A stretch of DNA of 64,000 nucleotides from CAJXVA01 sp963761755 (GCA_963761755.1 CAVXIC010000031.1:186001-250000), one strand, 5' to 3'. Shown: positions 9,286-21,253, counted from the stretch's first letter. Notes: generated by a model from the sequence alone, not told the origin. Translations and numbers: made by a program.

Positions 9286-11049
9286 ATGAAGAAACTCGTT
9301 TATCTCCTTCCCATGATCGCGCTGGCGCTGCCCGCGTGTGGCGACGACGCGACCGGCGTAGACACCGACGACGAGACCGGCGGTACCACCACCGACACGA
9401 CGGGCCCGTCAACTCAGGGCAGCACCACGGACGAAACCGACCCGACCGTCGCCGACACGGGGACCGAGAGTGGGGATCCCCCCGGCTGCACCCCCGACGA
9501 CGAGTGCACCCCCGAGACCGTCGCCGAAGCCTGCGGCGAGTTCTTCGCCTGTGTTGGATGCTTCTGCGTGGCCGACGGCGACCCACCCCTGTGCCCGGAT
9601 GGGTGGGGCGAGGGGGAGTACGCGGACTGCGTTGAAGGCGGCAACGGGGTTTGCATGTCCGCGGGCTTGCAACCGGGGTGCCTCGTCGACAACGTGCAGA
9701 CGCCAACCGCCGGCGTCTGTTTCTATCAGGGCTGCGAGGCAGCGTGCGACTGTCCGGCTGGGCCATCTCCAGAGTTCGACGACCAGGTTGCCTGCGACGA
9801 CATCACGGGCGATGGCACGAACGACTGCTTCCTCGAGTGCGGAGACTGTCCGGAGGGCATGTTCTGCGACGGTGGCGTGTGCTTGCACGGCGAGGCGCCT
9901 CCGTTCCCCGACTACGCGGACTGCTTGAACGAGGACCTCCCGATTTGCGACACGGACGGCATCTGCCTCTCCAACGATGAAGACTTTGGCGTATGCGGAA
10001 GTATCGACTGCGAGGACGACAGCGACTGCGGGGAGGCGCCTGAGACAGGCGACGCAATGCCTGGGTGCACCGAGTTCCCCGACGGCTCCACATCATTCTG
10101 CAGCCTCACCTGCGACGGGGGGAGACGTGCCCGGACGGCATGATCTGCATCTCTCTTGCCCTGGGAGGGGAGGGGATTCGGGAGCCACTGTGTGTGGCCC
10201 CCCGCTCCCGATTCCGGCTTCCAAGACTGCGCGGCGCAAGGCGATGGCATCTGCCTCGACGGCGAGACCTGCATCGAAACGACCGCGAAGGGGTCTGGAA
10301 CCACGCAGGTCTGCGCGGCTGCAGACTGTACGGACCCGGTCGCCGACTGTCCCGTGGTGCCTGAGACCGGGGATGCTCCGGCCGCCTGCCAGGATATCGA
10401 CGGCGCCGGGGGGGACGAGTGCGTGCTCGACTGCAGTGGGGGCGAGACCTGCCCCGACGGCGCCGTCTGCACGGACGACGGTTTCTGCTCCTACGAGATT
10501 CCTGCGTTCTTCGAGGGCTTCCAGTCGGGGGATATCCCCGCCGGTTGGACCACCCACGATGTGGATGGCTTGGTCGTTTCCGAAGATCTCCCGATCACCG
10601 TCGACGAGGCCTGGGTCGCAACCGACTTCTTCTCCCCGACCGGAGAGTTCTGGGCCACGGCGACGTCTTGGTACGACCCAGTCGGCACCTCCGACGATTG
10701 GCTCATCTCTCCGGCGATCACGCTGGGAGACACGGCGACGCTGTCATGGCTGGCGTTCACACCAAGCGCGATGTACCCGGACGGCTACCAGGTCTACGTC
10801 GTGCCCACCACCGTGACCGAGTTCACGGACTTCATCGGCGACGGTGACCCCATCGCCTTCCTTGCCCTGGACGAGGGCGTGATCCCATCGGCCGCTCCGG
10901 TGTTCGAGATCGCAGCTGAGGAGGCGGATCCTCAGAGCCGAAGCGTGGATATCGGCGCACTCGCCGGCCAGGAGGTCCACCTCGCCTTCCGGAACAACAC
11001 CGAAGACGGTGTCGTGATCCTGATCGACGACATCGCAATCTACGAGTAG
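9286..11049 (+). pseudogene. Cys-rich lipoprotein with choice-of-anchor J domain, two compensating frameshifts
   Basis: ATG 9286 starts a lipoprotein signal (MKKLVYLLPMIALALPAC). An Asp/Thr/Gly/Glu linker and repeated Cys-rich units follow (CPEGMFCDGGVC, GETCPDG). The reading frame breaks in the six-G run at 10117-10122, where one more G restores SLTCDGGETCPDG. It returns to the original frame at the six-C run 10198-10203, where one fewer C restores CVAPAPDSGFQDC. Read with both corrections it is a single protein of about 587 residues. The C-terminal ~190 residues (FFEGFQSGDIPAGWTTHD, then TSDDWLISPAI) resemble the choice-of-anchor J / cleaved adhesin beta-sandwich, which points to an exported adhesion or carbohydrate-binding role. 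As written, the first part stops at 10143. Confidence 0.7.
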
Positions 11050-11070
11050 TTCGCGGCCCTCGTTCGCGAG

Positions 11071-11112
11071 AACGAAAGGAGGTCGAGCGTCCGTGCTCGG
11101 CCTCTTTTCGTT
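11071..11112 (+). terminator. Rho-independent-like terminator after the Cys-rich lipoprotein
   Basis: AACGAAAGGAGGTCGAGC (11071-11088) pairs with GCTCGGCCTCTTTTCGTT (11095-11112) at 16 of 18 positions around a 6-nt loop. The right arm contains TTTT and is followed by TTGTTG. It lies 22 bp after the stop codon of the upstream gene. Confidence 0.7.
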
Positions 11113-11494
11113 GTTGCTATCCTCCCGCTGTCCTTGACGTCCGCTTCCTCGCTGCTACACCTGTGCCTCCGCGGCGCGTGCAGTCAGGGGCTGCATGCAC
11201 CAAGGGCTCGCGGGCATTCGCTCCGAGCAAACCCAGCGCGACTCCCGATTCTCTTCAGGAGCCCACGCGCACCCACCTGAAATGCGGGAATGGGGGTCGG
11301 TTCGCTGCCGCCTGTTTCAGCTCCGTCGCCGGGACTGCGGTCCCCCAGAGGCGATGCCCGCCCGGGAACGACGAGGTCCATATGCAACGCAACACTACGC
11401 TCGACAACGAAGACGCCAGCCCCGATGCGGGCGCTGGCGCCTGAATCTTCTCGGAGGGGGGCGCACGAAGGCGGTCCCCTCTGAGTCTTGGACG
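11113..11494. other. Gap of about 380 bp without a supported gene
   Basis: No reading frame here has a believable start, ribosome site or codon pattern. A small inverted repeat, GAGGGG (about 11453) with CCCCTC (about 11476), lies just past the end of the minus-strand lipoprotein gene and could help its termination. Nothing else is recognised. Confidence 0.4.
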
Positions 11495-12379
11495 CTACTC
11501 GCCGCAGGCGCAGGCGGGGGCGTCGACCAGCTCGCGGTTGGTCTGCGTGCCGACGTAGGTCCACGAGTTGGTGGAGTTGCCGTCCTGGCCGGTGACGACC
11601 TCGGCCATGGTGAAGGCGCTGAGATCGGCCTCGAAGACGAAGTCGTTGATCGGCTGATCGACCACGTCGTCCTGGACCACGGGTGTGCCGTTGGGCAGGC
11701 CGCCGGCGCTGCACAGGGGGCCCTGGCACAGCACCTGTCCCTCGGTCGTGTAGTCGGTGATCAGCGGCGGCGCCCAGGCGACGGTCGTGCCCGCGAGCAG
11801 GCCTTGGGTCACACCGCACGCTTCGGGACCGGCGGTGCCTTCGATGTCGGTCGTCACGGTCACCGTGCCGCCCACGACGAAGTGCAGGCTCATCGCATAC
11901 GAGACCATCGTGCCGAGCCCGCCCGGAGCACCGTCGACGTCTTCGAACTGCAGGACGAACGTGCCCGGGCCGATGTTAGTGTCGGCGTCGTAGGGCTCTT
12001 GCAGCGTGTTGACTTGATCGCCGGCGCCGAACGGGGTGTTGCTGATCTCGAACTCGCTGCCGGCGAGGTCGTAGGTGATCTGCCAGACCTGGCACGTACC
12101 GGTCTCCGTATCGCCGGTGACCTCGGTGGCCTCGCCGGTGGTGCTGCTCGTGCTGCCGTCGGCGGCATCGGTGGTGTCCGGGTCGTCGGTCGTCACGCTG
12201 GAGGCGTCGGAACTCGAGGGCTGCGCGGTCGCGTTCGGGCCCGTCGAGGTCGACGCCTCACCCCTCGTGCTGCCCGCGTCGGTTTCGGTGTCGCCGCCGT
12301 CCTCGGCCTGCGAGGCAGGACACCCAACGAGCAAGGTGGAGGACACGACGGCGAGCCAAGATGTGGTGCGCAAGACCAT
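11495..12379 (-). CDS. Lipoprotein with acidic Ser/Thr linker, function unknown
   Basis: A 294-residue protein starting at ATG 12379 (MVLRTTSWLAVVSSTLLVGC), a good signal with lipobox LVGC. A longer in-frame reading starts 75 codons upstream but is Arg/Ser-rich antisense sequence and is rejected. The linker is rich in Ser, Thr, Asp and Glu (TDDPDTTDAADG). The mature part is about 190 residues, beta-rich, with few cysteines (one CACGE at the C-terminus). No family is recognised. It is followed by a 19-bp gap from the next minus-strand gene upstream, so they may share a transcript. Confidence 0.7.
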   Translation of the reverse strand: MVLRTTSWLAVVSSTLLVGCPASQAEDGGDTETDAGSTRGEASTSTGPNATAQPSSSDASSVTTDDPDTTDAADGSTSSTTGEATEVTGDTETGTCQVWQITYDLAGSEFEISNTPFGAGDQVNTLQEPYDADTNIGPGTFVLQFEDVDGAPGGLGTMVSYAMSLHFVVGGTVTVTTDIEGTAGPEACGVTQGLLAGTTVAWAPPLITDYTTEGQVLCQGPLCSAGGLPNGTPVVQDDVVDQPINDFVFEADLSAFTMAEVVTGQDGNSTNSWTYVGTQTNRELVDAPACACGE

Positions 12380-12398
12380 GTGCGCGACGATAGCCTGG

Positions 12399-13403
12399 CT
12401 AGAACCGCAGCGCGGCCGAGACGCCCGTGTAGTCGAGCGAGAGCTGCGGCTGGACCGAGAGCTCCAGCTTGGCGGTCTTCTCGACCCCGTATACGTTCTC
12501 CAGCTGCTTGCGGGTGCGCTTGTAGACCACGCCGTACGCGAGCAGGCCCCCACCGGCGGCGACGACCGTGGAGGTGAGTTGGTGCATGCCGTACAGCAAC
12601 GCATTGCGGTCCGCGTAGCAGCCGAAGAAGTCCTTGGGATCGGTGTTGCCGCCTTCGATGCAGTTGGCGGCGATGCCGTTGACAGGGTTCAGCGAGCGGA
12701 TCCGGATCACCATCACGACGATGCGACCCACCGCGCCCGCGCCGAGCAGACCCGCGCCGGTGCCGATGAAGACGCCGGGCTTGCGCTGGATCTCACCGGT
12801 CTTGACCGAGCGGGCCGCGTCGTACTTGGCGCGCACCGTGCCGGCTCCGGGCGCGATGCCCCAGTTGACCGCGTTGGGCAGGGCCTGCAGGAACCACAGG
12901 CCAGCGTTCGCGCCGCGGCCCGAGACGAAGCAGTCGGCGGCCTCGTCGGTGATTCTCGAGAGGTCATCTTGCGAAACGCTCATCGCGTCGACCGAGTCCG
13001 CCGTGCACAGGCGCTTGATCCGCGAGATCCGCCACGCCATCACGCCGATGCCGACGCCCGCCAGCGCGCCGGAGGTCGCCATCAGCCCGATGCCCTTTTG
13101 CTCGGGGATGTTGATGTCCTCGATGGTCAGCGGTGGTGCGGTCACCGGGTCGGTCGCGACCAAGGGCGCCGCCGGTTGGGTGCCCTCGATCGAGGCCGTC
13201 GCGGATTCGCTCGACCCGTCGGCCACCGGCGCGTCCGGGACCGCGTCCTCGGACGGCGCCTCCCCATCGTCCTCCTCTTCGACCGCTCCATCGTCCTGCC
13301 AGCTGGGGTCGGGCGTGGGCTCGGCAAGCAGGCTCGCGACGTGGGAGGGGACGGCCGTGGTTGCGGACAGGACGGCGGCGGTCAGAAGGACGGTAGGCAG
13401 CAC
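12399..13403 (-). CDS. Exported multi-pass membrane protein, function unknown
   Basis: A 334-residue protein if started at GTG 13403 (VLPTVLLTAAVLSATTAVPS), which gives a clean signal peptide. The longer in-frame ATG at 13514 adds 37 poor residues. After the signal comes an acidic linker (EEEDDGEAPSED), then a hydrophobic domain with about three membrane-spanning stretches (GLMATSGALAGVGIGVMAW; GVFIGTGAGLLGAGAVGRIV; LTSTVVAAGGGLLAYGVVY). Two Cys pairs could form disulfides. No family is recognised. It lies 19 bp upstream of the lipoprotein gene on the same strand. Confidence 0.65.
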   Translation of the reverse strand: MLPTVLLTAAVLSATTAVPSHVASLLAEPTPDPSWQDDGAVEEEDDGEAPSEDAVPDAPVADGSSESATASIEGTQPAAPLVATDPVTAPPLTIEDINIPEQKGIGLMATSGALAGVGIGVMAWRISRIKRLCTADSVDAMSVSQDDLSRITDEAADCFVSGRGANAGLWFLQALPNAVNWGIAPGAGTVRAKYDAARSVKTGEIQRKPGVFIGTGAGLLGAGAVGRIVVMVIRIRSLNPVNGIAANCIEGGNTDPKDFFGCYADRNALLYGMHQLTSTVVAAGGGLLAYGVVYKRTRKQLENVYGVEKTAKLELSVQPQLSLDYTGVSAALRF

Positions 13404-13592
13404 GCGATGAGCGTAGGGCCCCGCGGTTCCAAAAGGCAACGCCGGACTCGGGGCTACACGCCACCGAAGTGTCGATAGCCACACCGTCGTCCGACCGGAT
13501 GAATACACGCCCATGGAGCCCGTCTACGGCCCGTTCAGGCGCCCGGCAATGCAGCGTATGCGGGGCCGGTTTCGCACCATGTCGTCAGACCC

Positions 13593-16500
13593 TCAGGTGG
13601 GGCGATAGCGGTTGGTGACGCCGAGTCCGGCGGGCACCAGCTGGTCGGTGAACCGCTCGTACTCTCCACCGGTCAGCACCCGCAGCAAGCCCGCCGCGTC
13701 GGTCGGCTCGTACGCTCCGACCACGTCCCGCGCATGGCGGACCAGGGCTTCGCCGCGCGTCTGATCCTGACCGCTCATGTACAGCGCGCGGCCCAGCAGC
13801 AAGGAGACCTCGGCGATGTTGAGGTTGTCCTCGTCCTCGTGCGTGCGCAGCTCCAAGGCGCGCTCGAGGAGCGGGACCGCGTCCTGGGGCGCGCCCGTGT
13901 CGATGAGCGTTCGCCCCAGACCGGTCAGCGCGTAGGCGACCAAGGGATGCTCCTCGCCCATCGAGGACTCCCAGACCCCCAGCGCGAGCGCGTAGTGCTC
14001 TCGCGCCGACTCGGACGAGCCCGTCGCCCACAGGGAGTTGGCGAGGTCCAGGTGCGCGAAGCCGAGGTCGGCATGACCCGGAGGCAGGGTCTTGGTCCAG
14101 ACCTCGAGGCCGCGGCGCAGGTGGGGCAGCGCCTCGGCGTTGCGGCGCTGGTCGGCGAGCACGACGCCCAGGTTGACGTGCGCGTAGCCCACGTCGCGAT
14201 GGGTCGGGCCGAGCGCGCGCTCGAGGATGGCGACCGCGCGTGCGTGCAGGCGGCCCGCCTGGTCGAAGCCTTCTTGAGCGCGCCGCAGCGTGCCCAGCTG
14301 GTCCAGACATCTCGCCAGGTCGACCGGGTAGGCGAGCGAGGCGAACGTCTCGTTGGAGATCACCGGCGTGTCCGAGGGATCGGGAAGGTCGGCCAGGCTC
14401 ATGGTGCTGTGGGGGTCCAGCAGCATCCGGGCGCGGACCAGGGTGCCTTCGGCAGCATCCAGGCGCATCCCGCCCTGCATGCTCGAGGCGAGCTGAAGCA
14501 GGGTCTCGGCGACGTCGGGATGCGAGGCGCCGAGCACTTGCTCTCGAATGGTGAGGCTGGCCTTGTGGTGCTGGGCGGCCATGCTGTAGCGCCCCATGCC
14601 CTCGAGCGCGGCGCCGATCCACGCATGCGTGTCGGCCAGCCGAAGGTCTCCGTTGGGCAGACGCTCGGTCTGCACCTCCAGCGCCTTGGCGAACTGGCGC
14701 TGCGCCATGCCGTACGACCCCTCGGCCTGCGCGATCGAGCCCAGGCCGATGAGGAGCTGGGCCCGCGAGAGCGAGTCGTCACCGGCCCGCGCGATCGCAG
14801 CTTGAGCCCCGAGTGCGACCCGTCGCGCCTCGTCGTACAGGCCCTGCCGCAGCGCGACGATGTTGATCATCAGGGTCCACGCCGCGGCTTCGACGTCTGC
14901 CCGACCGGTCTGCGCCGCCAGCAGGATCGACTCGCGCAGGCGTCCGTCCGCCTCGCTGGCGTCGCCCTGCTGCAGGAGCGCGCGGGCGCTGAGCAGCAGC
15001 GCCTCGCTGCGAACCCGAGGGGCGTCGATCGCCTCCGCGCGGGTCAGGGCGCGGTCGAGGGTCTGCGCCGCCTCGGGCCGCTCCAGCGCGACCAGGGCGC
15101 GCCCGCGCGAGAGCAGCGTGTGCAGGTCGTCGAGCTTATCCCTGCGCTTCTCGTCCGCCGTCAGTCGATCGTCCGAGGCGTCGCTGCGCCGCAGACTCGT
15201 GCACGTGGCGGGCTGGGGAAGCTCTTGCGCGGCCTGGGCCGCCTGGGCCGCAGCCTCCCGGGCTGCGCCATCCTCTTCGAGGTGGGAGAGCAGCTGGTCG
15301 AGGTCGGTGCGTCGATCCTCCAGGCAGAGCAGGCCGGGATCCTCGTACTTGGGGGTACTGCGGGCCCGCGCGCGCGCGTCGGCGGTACAGCGAACGTCGT
15401 AGACCGTGGTCCATGCCTCCGCGTAGCCGTCGAGTGCGCGGGACATCGACTGCCACGATGGGCTCGCGTACGCCTCGCCAGAGGCTTCGAACTTCGCGGC
15501 GAGGGACGCCTTGCGCTCGGCGGACCAGACCTCGTCGATCGCCTGGCTCGAGGTCTTGCACGCCTCGAGGCGGCCCGAGCGGGTGCTCATGTAGACCGCG
15601 GTGATGATGCCGGCGATCCCCACGGCGATGCCCGCGACGAGCCAGGGATGGCGGGCCTGCGGCGGGTCGCGCTGGAGCTCGGCCAGCAACGCGTCCATCG
15701 ACGGGAAGCGGTCTTCGGGCGCGGTGGCCAAGCCGCGCAAGACCACGCCGCGCAACCACGTGGGCACCTTGGTGTCGCGCGGTGCGTTGCGGACCTTCCC
15801 GTCGAGCACGTTGATCGCCAGCGATGCCATGCTCGACCCCTCGAACGGCCGCTCGCGATATAGCGCTTCGTACAGCGCGACGCAGAAGCTGAACTGGTCG
15901 GCATGCGGGCCGATCGGTTCCCCGCGGTGCTGCTCGGGCGCCATGTAGGCCGGCGTCCCGAGCATCGCGCCGGTGCGGGTGAGGTTGAGGTCGCGGGTCT
16001 CTGCGACCGCCGAGCTCGACCCCGAGCTGGATGCCGAGCTGGACGCCGAGCGCATCTCTTGGAGGCGGCTGTGGACCGGTCCAGTGCGCATGGCCGCTTG
16101 CCGGGCGAGCCCGAAATCCATCACCAGCACCCGGCCGTCGCTGCCGATCAGGACGTTGTCGGGCTTGAAGTCTCGGTGCACCAGGCCTGCCGCGTGGGCC
16201 GAGGCGAGCCCACGGCCGGCGCGTACGAACGCGTCGACGAGTTCGGGCCACGCGCGCTCGGCGTTGATCCAGTCGCGCAGCGTGGAGCCTTCGATGAACT
16301 CCATCGCCACGAACACGCGCTCGCCATACGTCCCTACGTCGTGCACCGTGATGACGTTGGGATGGCTGAGCTTGGCCATCGCCTGCGCTTCGCGGAGCAG
16401 CCGAGCTCGGCCTCCGGAGTCCACGGGTCCGACGTCGCCGGCGTGCATGACCTTGAGCGCCACCCGCCGGTCGAGCTGCGGATCGAAGGCCGCGTAGACC

Positions 16501-16691
16501 ACTCCCATGCCGCCGGCGCCAATGCGTTGGAGCACGGTGTACCGGCCCAAGCTGTCCCCGCGCTGCAGGGGCTCGCCGTCTTCGGGTGCCCCGGAGGACG
16601 CAAAGCCGCCGCCGGTCGTGTCGCCGGGCAGGGTGGCCACCAGCCCTTCAGCCTCCGATGCGCTCGGAGGCGATGCGTCGTGCTCTGACAT
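13593..16691 (-). CDS. Membrane Ser/Thr protein kinase with C-terminal TPR region
   Basis: A 1032-residue protein starting at ATG 16691 (MSEHDASPPS), with a strong GGGGGGCGG ribosome site just upstream; a longer in-frame start adds 74 poor residues. The eukaryote-like kinase domain has a glycine loop IGAGGMG (57-63), Lys80, HRDFKPDN with catalytic Asp174, DFG at Asp192, and APEQ near 251. Between DFG and APE is an unusual Ser-rich insert. One membrane helix (about 350-368, PWLVAGIAVGIAGII) separates the kinase from a ~650-residue outside part that ends in tetratricopeptide-like helical repeats. Such kinases signal through phosphorylation in myxobacteria; the ligand is unknown. It is divergent from the LytS-type kinase gene. 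Confidence 0.9.
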   Translation of the reverse strand: MSEHDASPPSASEAEGLVATLPGDTTGGGFASSGAPEDGEPLQRGDSLGRYTVLQRIGAGGMGVVYAAFDPQLDRRVALKVMHAGDVGPVDSGGRARLLREAQAMAKLSHPNVITVHDVGTYGERVFVAMEFIEGSTLRDWINAERAWPELVDAFVRAGRGLASAHAAGLVHRDFKPDNVLIGSDGRVLVMDFGLARQAAMRTGPVHSRLQEMRSASSSASSSGSSSAVAETRDLNLTRTGAMLGTPAYMAPEQHRGEPIGPHADQFSFCVALYEALYRERPFEGSSMASLAINVLDGKVRNAPRDTKVPTWLRGVVLRGLATAPEDRFPSMDALLAELQRDPPQARHPWLVAGIAVGIAGIITAVYMSTRSGRLEACKTSSQAIDEVWSAERKASLAAKFEASGEAYASPSWQSMSRALDGYAEAWTTVYDVRCTADARARARSTPKYEDPGLLCLEDRRTDLDQLLSHLEEDGAAREAAAQAAQAAQELPQPATCTSLRRSDASDDRLTADEKRRDKLDDLHTLLSRGRALVALERPEAAQTLDRALTRAEAIDAPRVRSEALLLSARALLQQGDASEADGRLRESILLAAQTGRADVEAAAWTLMINIVALRQGLYDEARRVALGAQAAIARAGDDSLSRAQLLIGLGSIAQAEGSYGMAQRQFAKALEVQTERLPNGDLRLADTHAWIGAALEGMGRYSMAAQHHKASLTIREQVLGASHPDVAETLLQLASSMQGGMRLDAAEGTLVRARMLLDPHSTMSLADLPDPSDTPVISNETFASLAYPVDLARCLDQLGTLRRAQEGFDQAGRLHARAVAILERALGPTHRDVGYAHVNLGVVLADQRRNAEALPHLRRGLEVWTKTLPPGHADLGFAHLDLANSLWATGSSESAREHYALALGVWESSMGEEHPLVAYALTGLGRTLIDTGAPQDAVPLLERALELRTHEDEDNLNIAEVSLLLGRALYMSGQDQTRGEALVRHARDVVGAYEPTDAAGLLRVLTGGEYERFTDQLVPAGLGVTNRYRPT

Positions 16692-16837
16692 CCGCCCCCC
16701 CAGAATGCCGCACCTGGGCCGCCTTGGACAACGTTTGCGGCCGCCGCTGGGGCCTGGATCCGAGCCGCCGGGGGCCCGCGTCACGCCGCTGGGCGAAAGG
16801 GCGCAGACACCGGACGCTGGCGCAGGCAAGATCGACG

Positions 16838-17896
16838 ATGCCCGTGGTGAGCCAACGGTCCCTCCTGCGCAGCACGCTGCTGGCGTTGCTCGCTCCGCGC
16901 CGATTGCTGCCAATCCTGGTGGTCGCGGTGCCGCTGGTCCTGGCGCAAGATCACTACTCCACCGAGCCGATGGCCGCGCCGCTGGGCGTGGTGATGTGCG
17001 TGGCGTTCTTCTTGTTTGCGCCCCTGTCCTGGCGGGCGCTGTTCCAGGGGGAGACCTCGCGCCGCAAGACGTTCACCGAGCCCTTTGGGCGCCTCGTCGT
17101 GTTTGGGGTGGCCGGTGCGGGGACCGTCGCGATCGTCGGGTCGGTGATCCCGGATCTCTTGGGGCTGCAGCCCACGCTTCTGACGTCCGAGAGCAGCCTG
17201 CTCGTGTCGATCGCGCTGTTCTTGGTGGGGGGCTACGGCCTGGGCCGCGACATCGACCTGGAGCGAAGTCTCAACGCCGAGCGCAAGCGCGCCGACGACA
17301 TGACCCAAGCGGCTCAGGCGGCCCAGCTGCTCGCGCTGCGCGACCATCTCGATCCGCACTTCCTCTTCAATACGCTCAACGCGATCGCCGAGTGGTGCCG
17401 CGATGATGGCGAGGTCGCCGAGCGCGCGACGCTGCAGCTCTCGGCGATGCTGCGCACGATCATGGAGGGCACCCAGGTGTCCTCGTGGGGCCTCGACCGA
17501 GAGCTGGAGCTGATCGACACCCTGTTCGCGCTCTATCGAATCCGGGATCCGCAGCGCTTCGTGCTCCAGCGTGAAATGGACGACCCCCTGCCGCGCGTCG
17601 ACGTGCCGCCGATGCTCCTGCTTCCCGTGGTCGAGAACGCGATCAAACACGGTCCGGCCGCGTCGCACCACGGTCCGGTGCAGCTGCGGGTGCACGCCTC
17701 CTCCAGCGGTTGGTCGGTCGAGGTCCGCAACCGCGGGCCGTTTCGAGGACCGCGCGAGGGGGGAGAGGGCCTCGGACTGGTCGAGAAGCGACTCGAGCAT
17801 GCCTACGGCGGCCGCGCACGCTTCTGCATCACCTCGCACGACGACACCACCGTGGCTCGCATCGAGCTGCCCAACGACCTCGAGCCTCAACCATGA
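16838..17896 (+). CDS. LytS/YehU-type sensor histidine kinase
   Basis: A 352-residue protein from ATG 16838 (MPVVSQRSLL). Four hydrophobic segments fill the first ~150 residues (for example LLPILVVAVPLVLA and LLVSIALFLVGGYGLG), followed by a His_kinase domain with phospho-acceptor His in DHLDPHFLFNTLN, and a HATPase domain with N-box VVENAIKHG and G-box GLGLVEKRL. This is the short-loop family that works with LytTR regulators, sensing an unknown membrane or envelope signal. The stop overlaps the start of the regulator gene by ATGA at 17893-17896, so the pair is translationally coupled. Confidence 0.9.
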   Translation: MPVVSQRSLLRSTLLALLAPRRLLPILVVAVPLVLAQDHYSTEPMAAPLGVVMCVAFFLFAPLSWRALFQGETSRRKTFTEPFGRLVVFGVAGAGTVAIVGSVIPDLLGLQPTLLTSESSLLVSIALFLVGGYGLGRDIDLERSLNAERKRADDMTQAAQAAQLLALRDHLDPHFLFNTLNAIAEWCRDDGEVAERATLQLSAMLRTIMEGTQVSSWGLDRELELIDTLFALYRIRDPQRFVLQREMDDPLPRVDVPPMLLLPVVENAIKHGPAASHHGPVQLRVHASSSGWSVEVRNRGPFRGPREGGEGLGLVEKRLEHAYGGRARFCITSHDDTTVARIELPNDLEPQP

Positions 17897-18630
17897 CGCC
17901 CACGCTCCGCATCGCTCTGGCCGACGACGAATCCACCGCCCGCCGCCGCTTGACCCGGCTGCTGACCGCGGTCCCCGGCGTCGAGATCGTCGGGGCCCAC
18001 GACAGCGCGCAGGGGGTGCTCGATCAACTCATGGACGAGGCGGTCGACGTCTTGGTGCTCGACGTGCAGATGCCCGGGCTCTCGGGCATCGAAGCGCACG
18101 CGATGCTGGGCTCCGACGCTCCGTACGTGATCTTCGCGACCGCCCATCCGCAGCACGCCATCGAGGCGTTCGAGCTGGGTGCGGTCGACTACGTGCTCAA
18201 GCCGATCGAGGCGTCGCGGCTGGGCAAGGCCATCGAGCGGGCCCGCGCCCACGTGCAGCGGGGCGCGCCGGTGTCCTCGGAGCCCGACCCCTACGATCGG
18301 GTGCCGGTCGTCACGCGGGAGGGGATCGTGCTGCTGGATCCCCCAGCGATCTCCCACGCGGTCTTCGACGGCGCGCTGGTCACCGTCCACACTACCGGGG
18401 GCGACGCACACCTCACCGACGCGACCCTGGCCGATCTGCATGGTCGGCTTCCCGGCGGGCGGTTCGACCGCGTGCATCGCCGCGTCCTGCTCAACATGCA
18501 CGAGGTCAGCATGCTGCGGCCCACGCCCAGCGGCGGGTTCGTCGCGCTGACCCGGGCGGGGGCCGAGGTCCCGATCTCCCGCCAGTCTGCCCGGCGCATG
18601 CGCAAGGCCTTGGGGCTGTCGCGCGCCTGA
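17893..18630 (+). CDS. LytTR-family response regulator
   Basis: A 245-residue protein. The receiver domain (residues 1-120) has the acidic pair ADDE, phospho-acceptor Asp in LVLDVQMPG, and the conserved Lys in VLKPIEA. The C-terminal LytTR DNA-binding domain includes RFDRVHRRVLLNMHEV and PISRQSARRMRKALG. It should be phosphorylated by the upstream kinase, to which it is coupled by a 4-bp overlap, and bind direct-repeat promoter elements. Its targets are not identifiable here. Confidence 0.92.
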   Translation: MTPTLRIALADDESTARRRLTRLLTAVPGVEIVGAHDSAQGVLDQLMDEAVDVLVLDVQMPGLSGIEAHAMLGSDAPYVIFATAHPQHAIEAFELGAVDYVLKPIEASRLGKAIERARAHVQRGAPVSSEPDPYDRVPVVTREGIVLLDPPAISHAVFDGALVTVHTTGGDAHLTDATLADLHGRLPGGRFDRVHRRVLLNMHEVSMLRPTPSGGFVALTRAGAEVPISRQSARRMRKALGLSRA

Positions 18631-18667
18631 CCGTCGAAGGCGCCGGCGGGTGCGGGTCTCGCGCCGG

Positions 18668-19258
18668 CTAGAAGCCGGAGCCGGGCTCGCGCAAGAACGC
18701 GACCTCTTCGGCGGTGCTGCTGCGGCCGAGGATCGCGTTTCGATGCGGATAGCGGCCGAAGCGGTCGATGATCGCCTTGTGGCGGTGCGCGTAGTCCACG
18801 TTGTTGGAGAGTCCGGGCGCGTCGGGGGCCCTCGCGGCCAGCGCCTCGAACTCCCGGACCGACTGTTCCTGACGCTGACGGTCCTCGGCGTGCATCAAGG
18901 GCATGAGCACGAAGACCTGCTCGTGGGCGGCGAGTTCGGTGAGCGAGCCGTCCTCGAGCATCGAGTCGGTGGTCTCCAGGGCGGTTCGGTCCGAGGCGAA
19001 CGCGCCGGGATCGTCGCGAAAGAGGTTGCGAGAGAACTGGTCCAGCACGAGGATCCGGGCCAAACCTCCGCGCGGGGTGCTCAGCCAGTCCCCGTGCCCT
19101 CCGTTCATCAAGGAGGCGTGCAGTCCACAGAAGCGCTCCCGGATCTCCGCGTCGAAGGCCTCCGACTTGGCAAACCAGCGCTTGCGGACCTCCGCGGTTG
19201 GCGGCGCTCCGTCGATGCTGCCGAACCAGAACCGGAGAACTTCGCGCATCGTACCCAT
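18668..19258 (-). CDS. DUF924 family protein
   Basis: A 196-residue protein; Met4 (MREVLRFWFG) is an equally plausible start at 19249. Family hallmarks are VLRFWFG near the N-terminus, LVLDQFSRNLFRDD in the middle and RYPHRNAILGR near the end. The family has an all-helical, TPR-like fold and no established biochemical role. It ends 38 bp from the convergent LytTR regulator and is divergent from typA. Confidence 0.85.
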   Translation of the reverse strand: MGTMREVLRFWFGSIDGAPPTAEVRKRWFAKSEAFDAEIRERFCGLHASLMNGGHGDWLSTPRGGLARILVLDQFSRNLFRDDPGAFASDRTALETTDSMLEDGSLTELAAHEQVFVLMPLMHAEDRQRQEQSVREFEALAARAPDAPGLSNNVDYAHRHKAIIDRFGRYPHRNAILGRSSTAEEVAFLREPGSGF

Positions 19259-19396
19259 GCGGGCGACTGTATCCGCACGCGCACCCCGAGCTGCCGAGCG
19301 GCGCGCGCGCGCTGACCCGCGCTAGCTCACGAGCGACGAGCGCGGACACATGGGGGAAGCGGGCCAGATGTTGTAGTTAGCGCGCGGACCCGTTCC

Positions 19397-21253
<1,857 letters not shown>

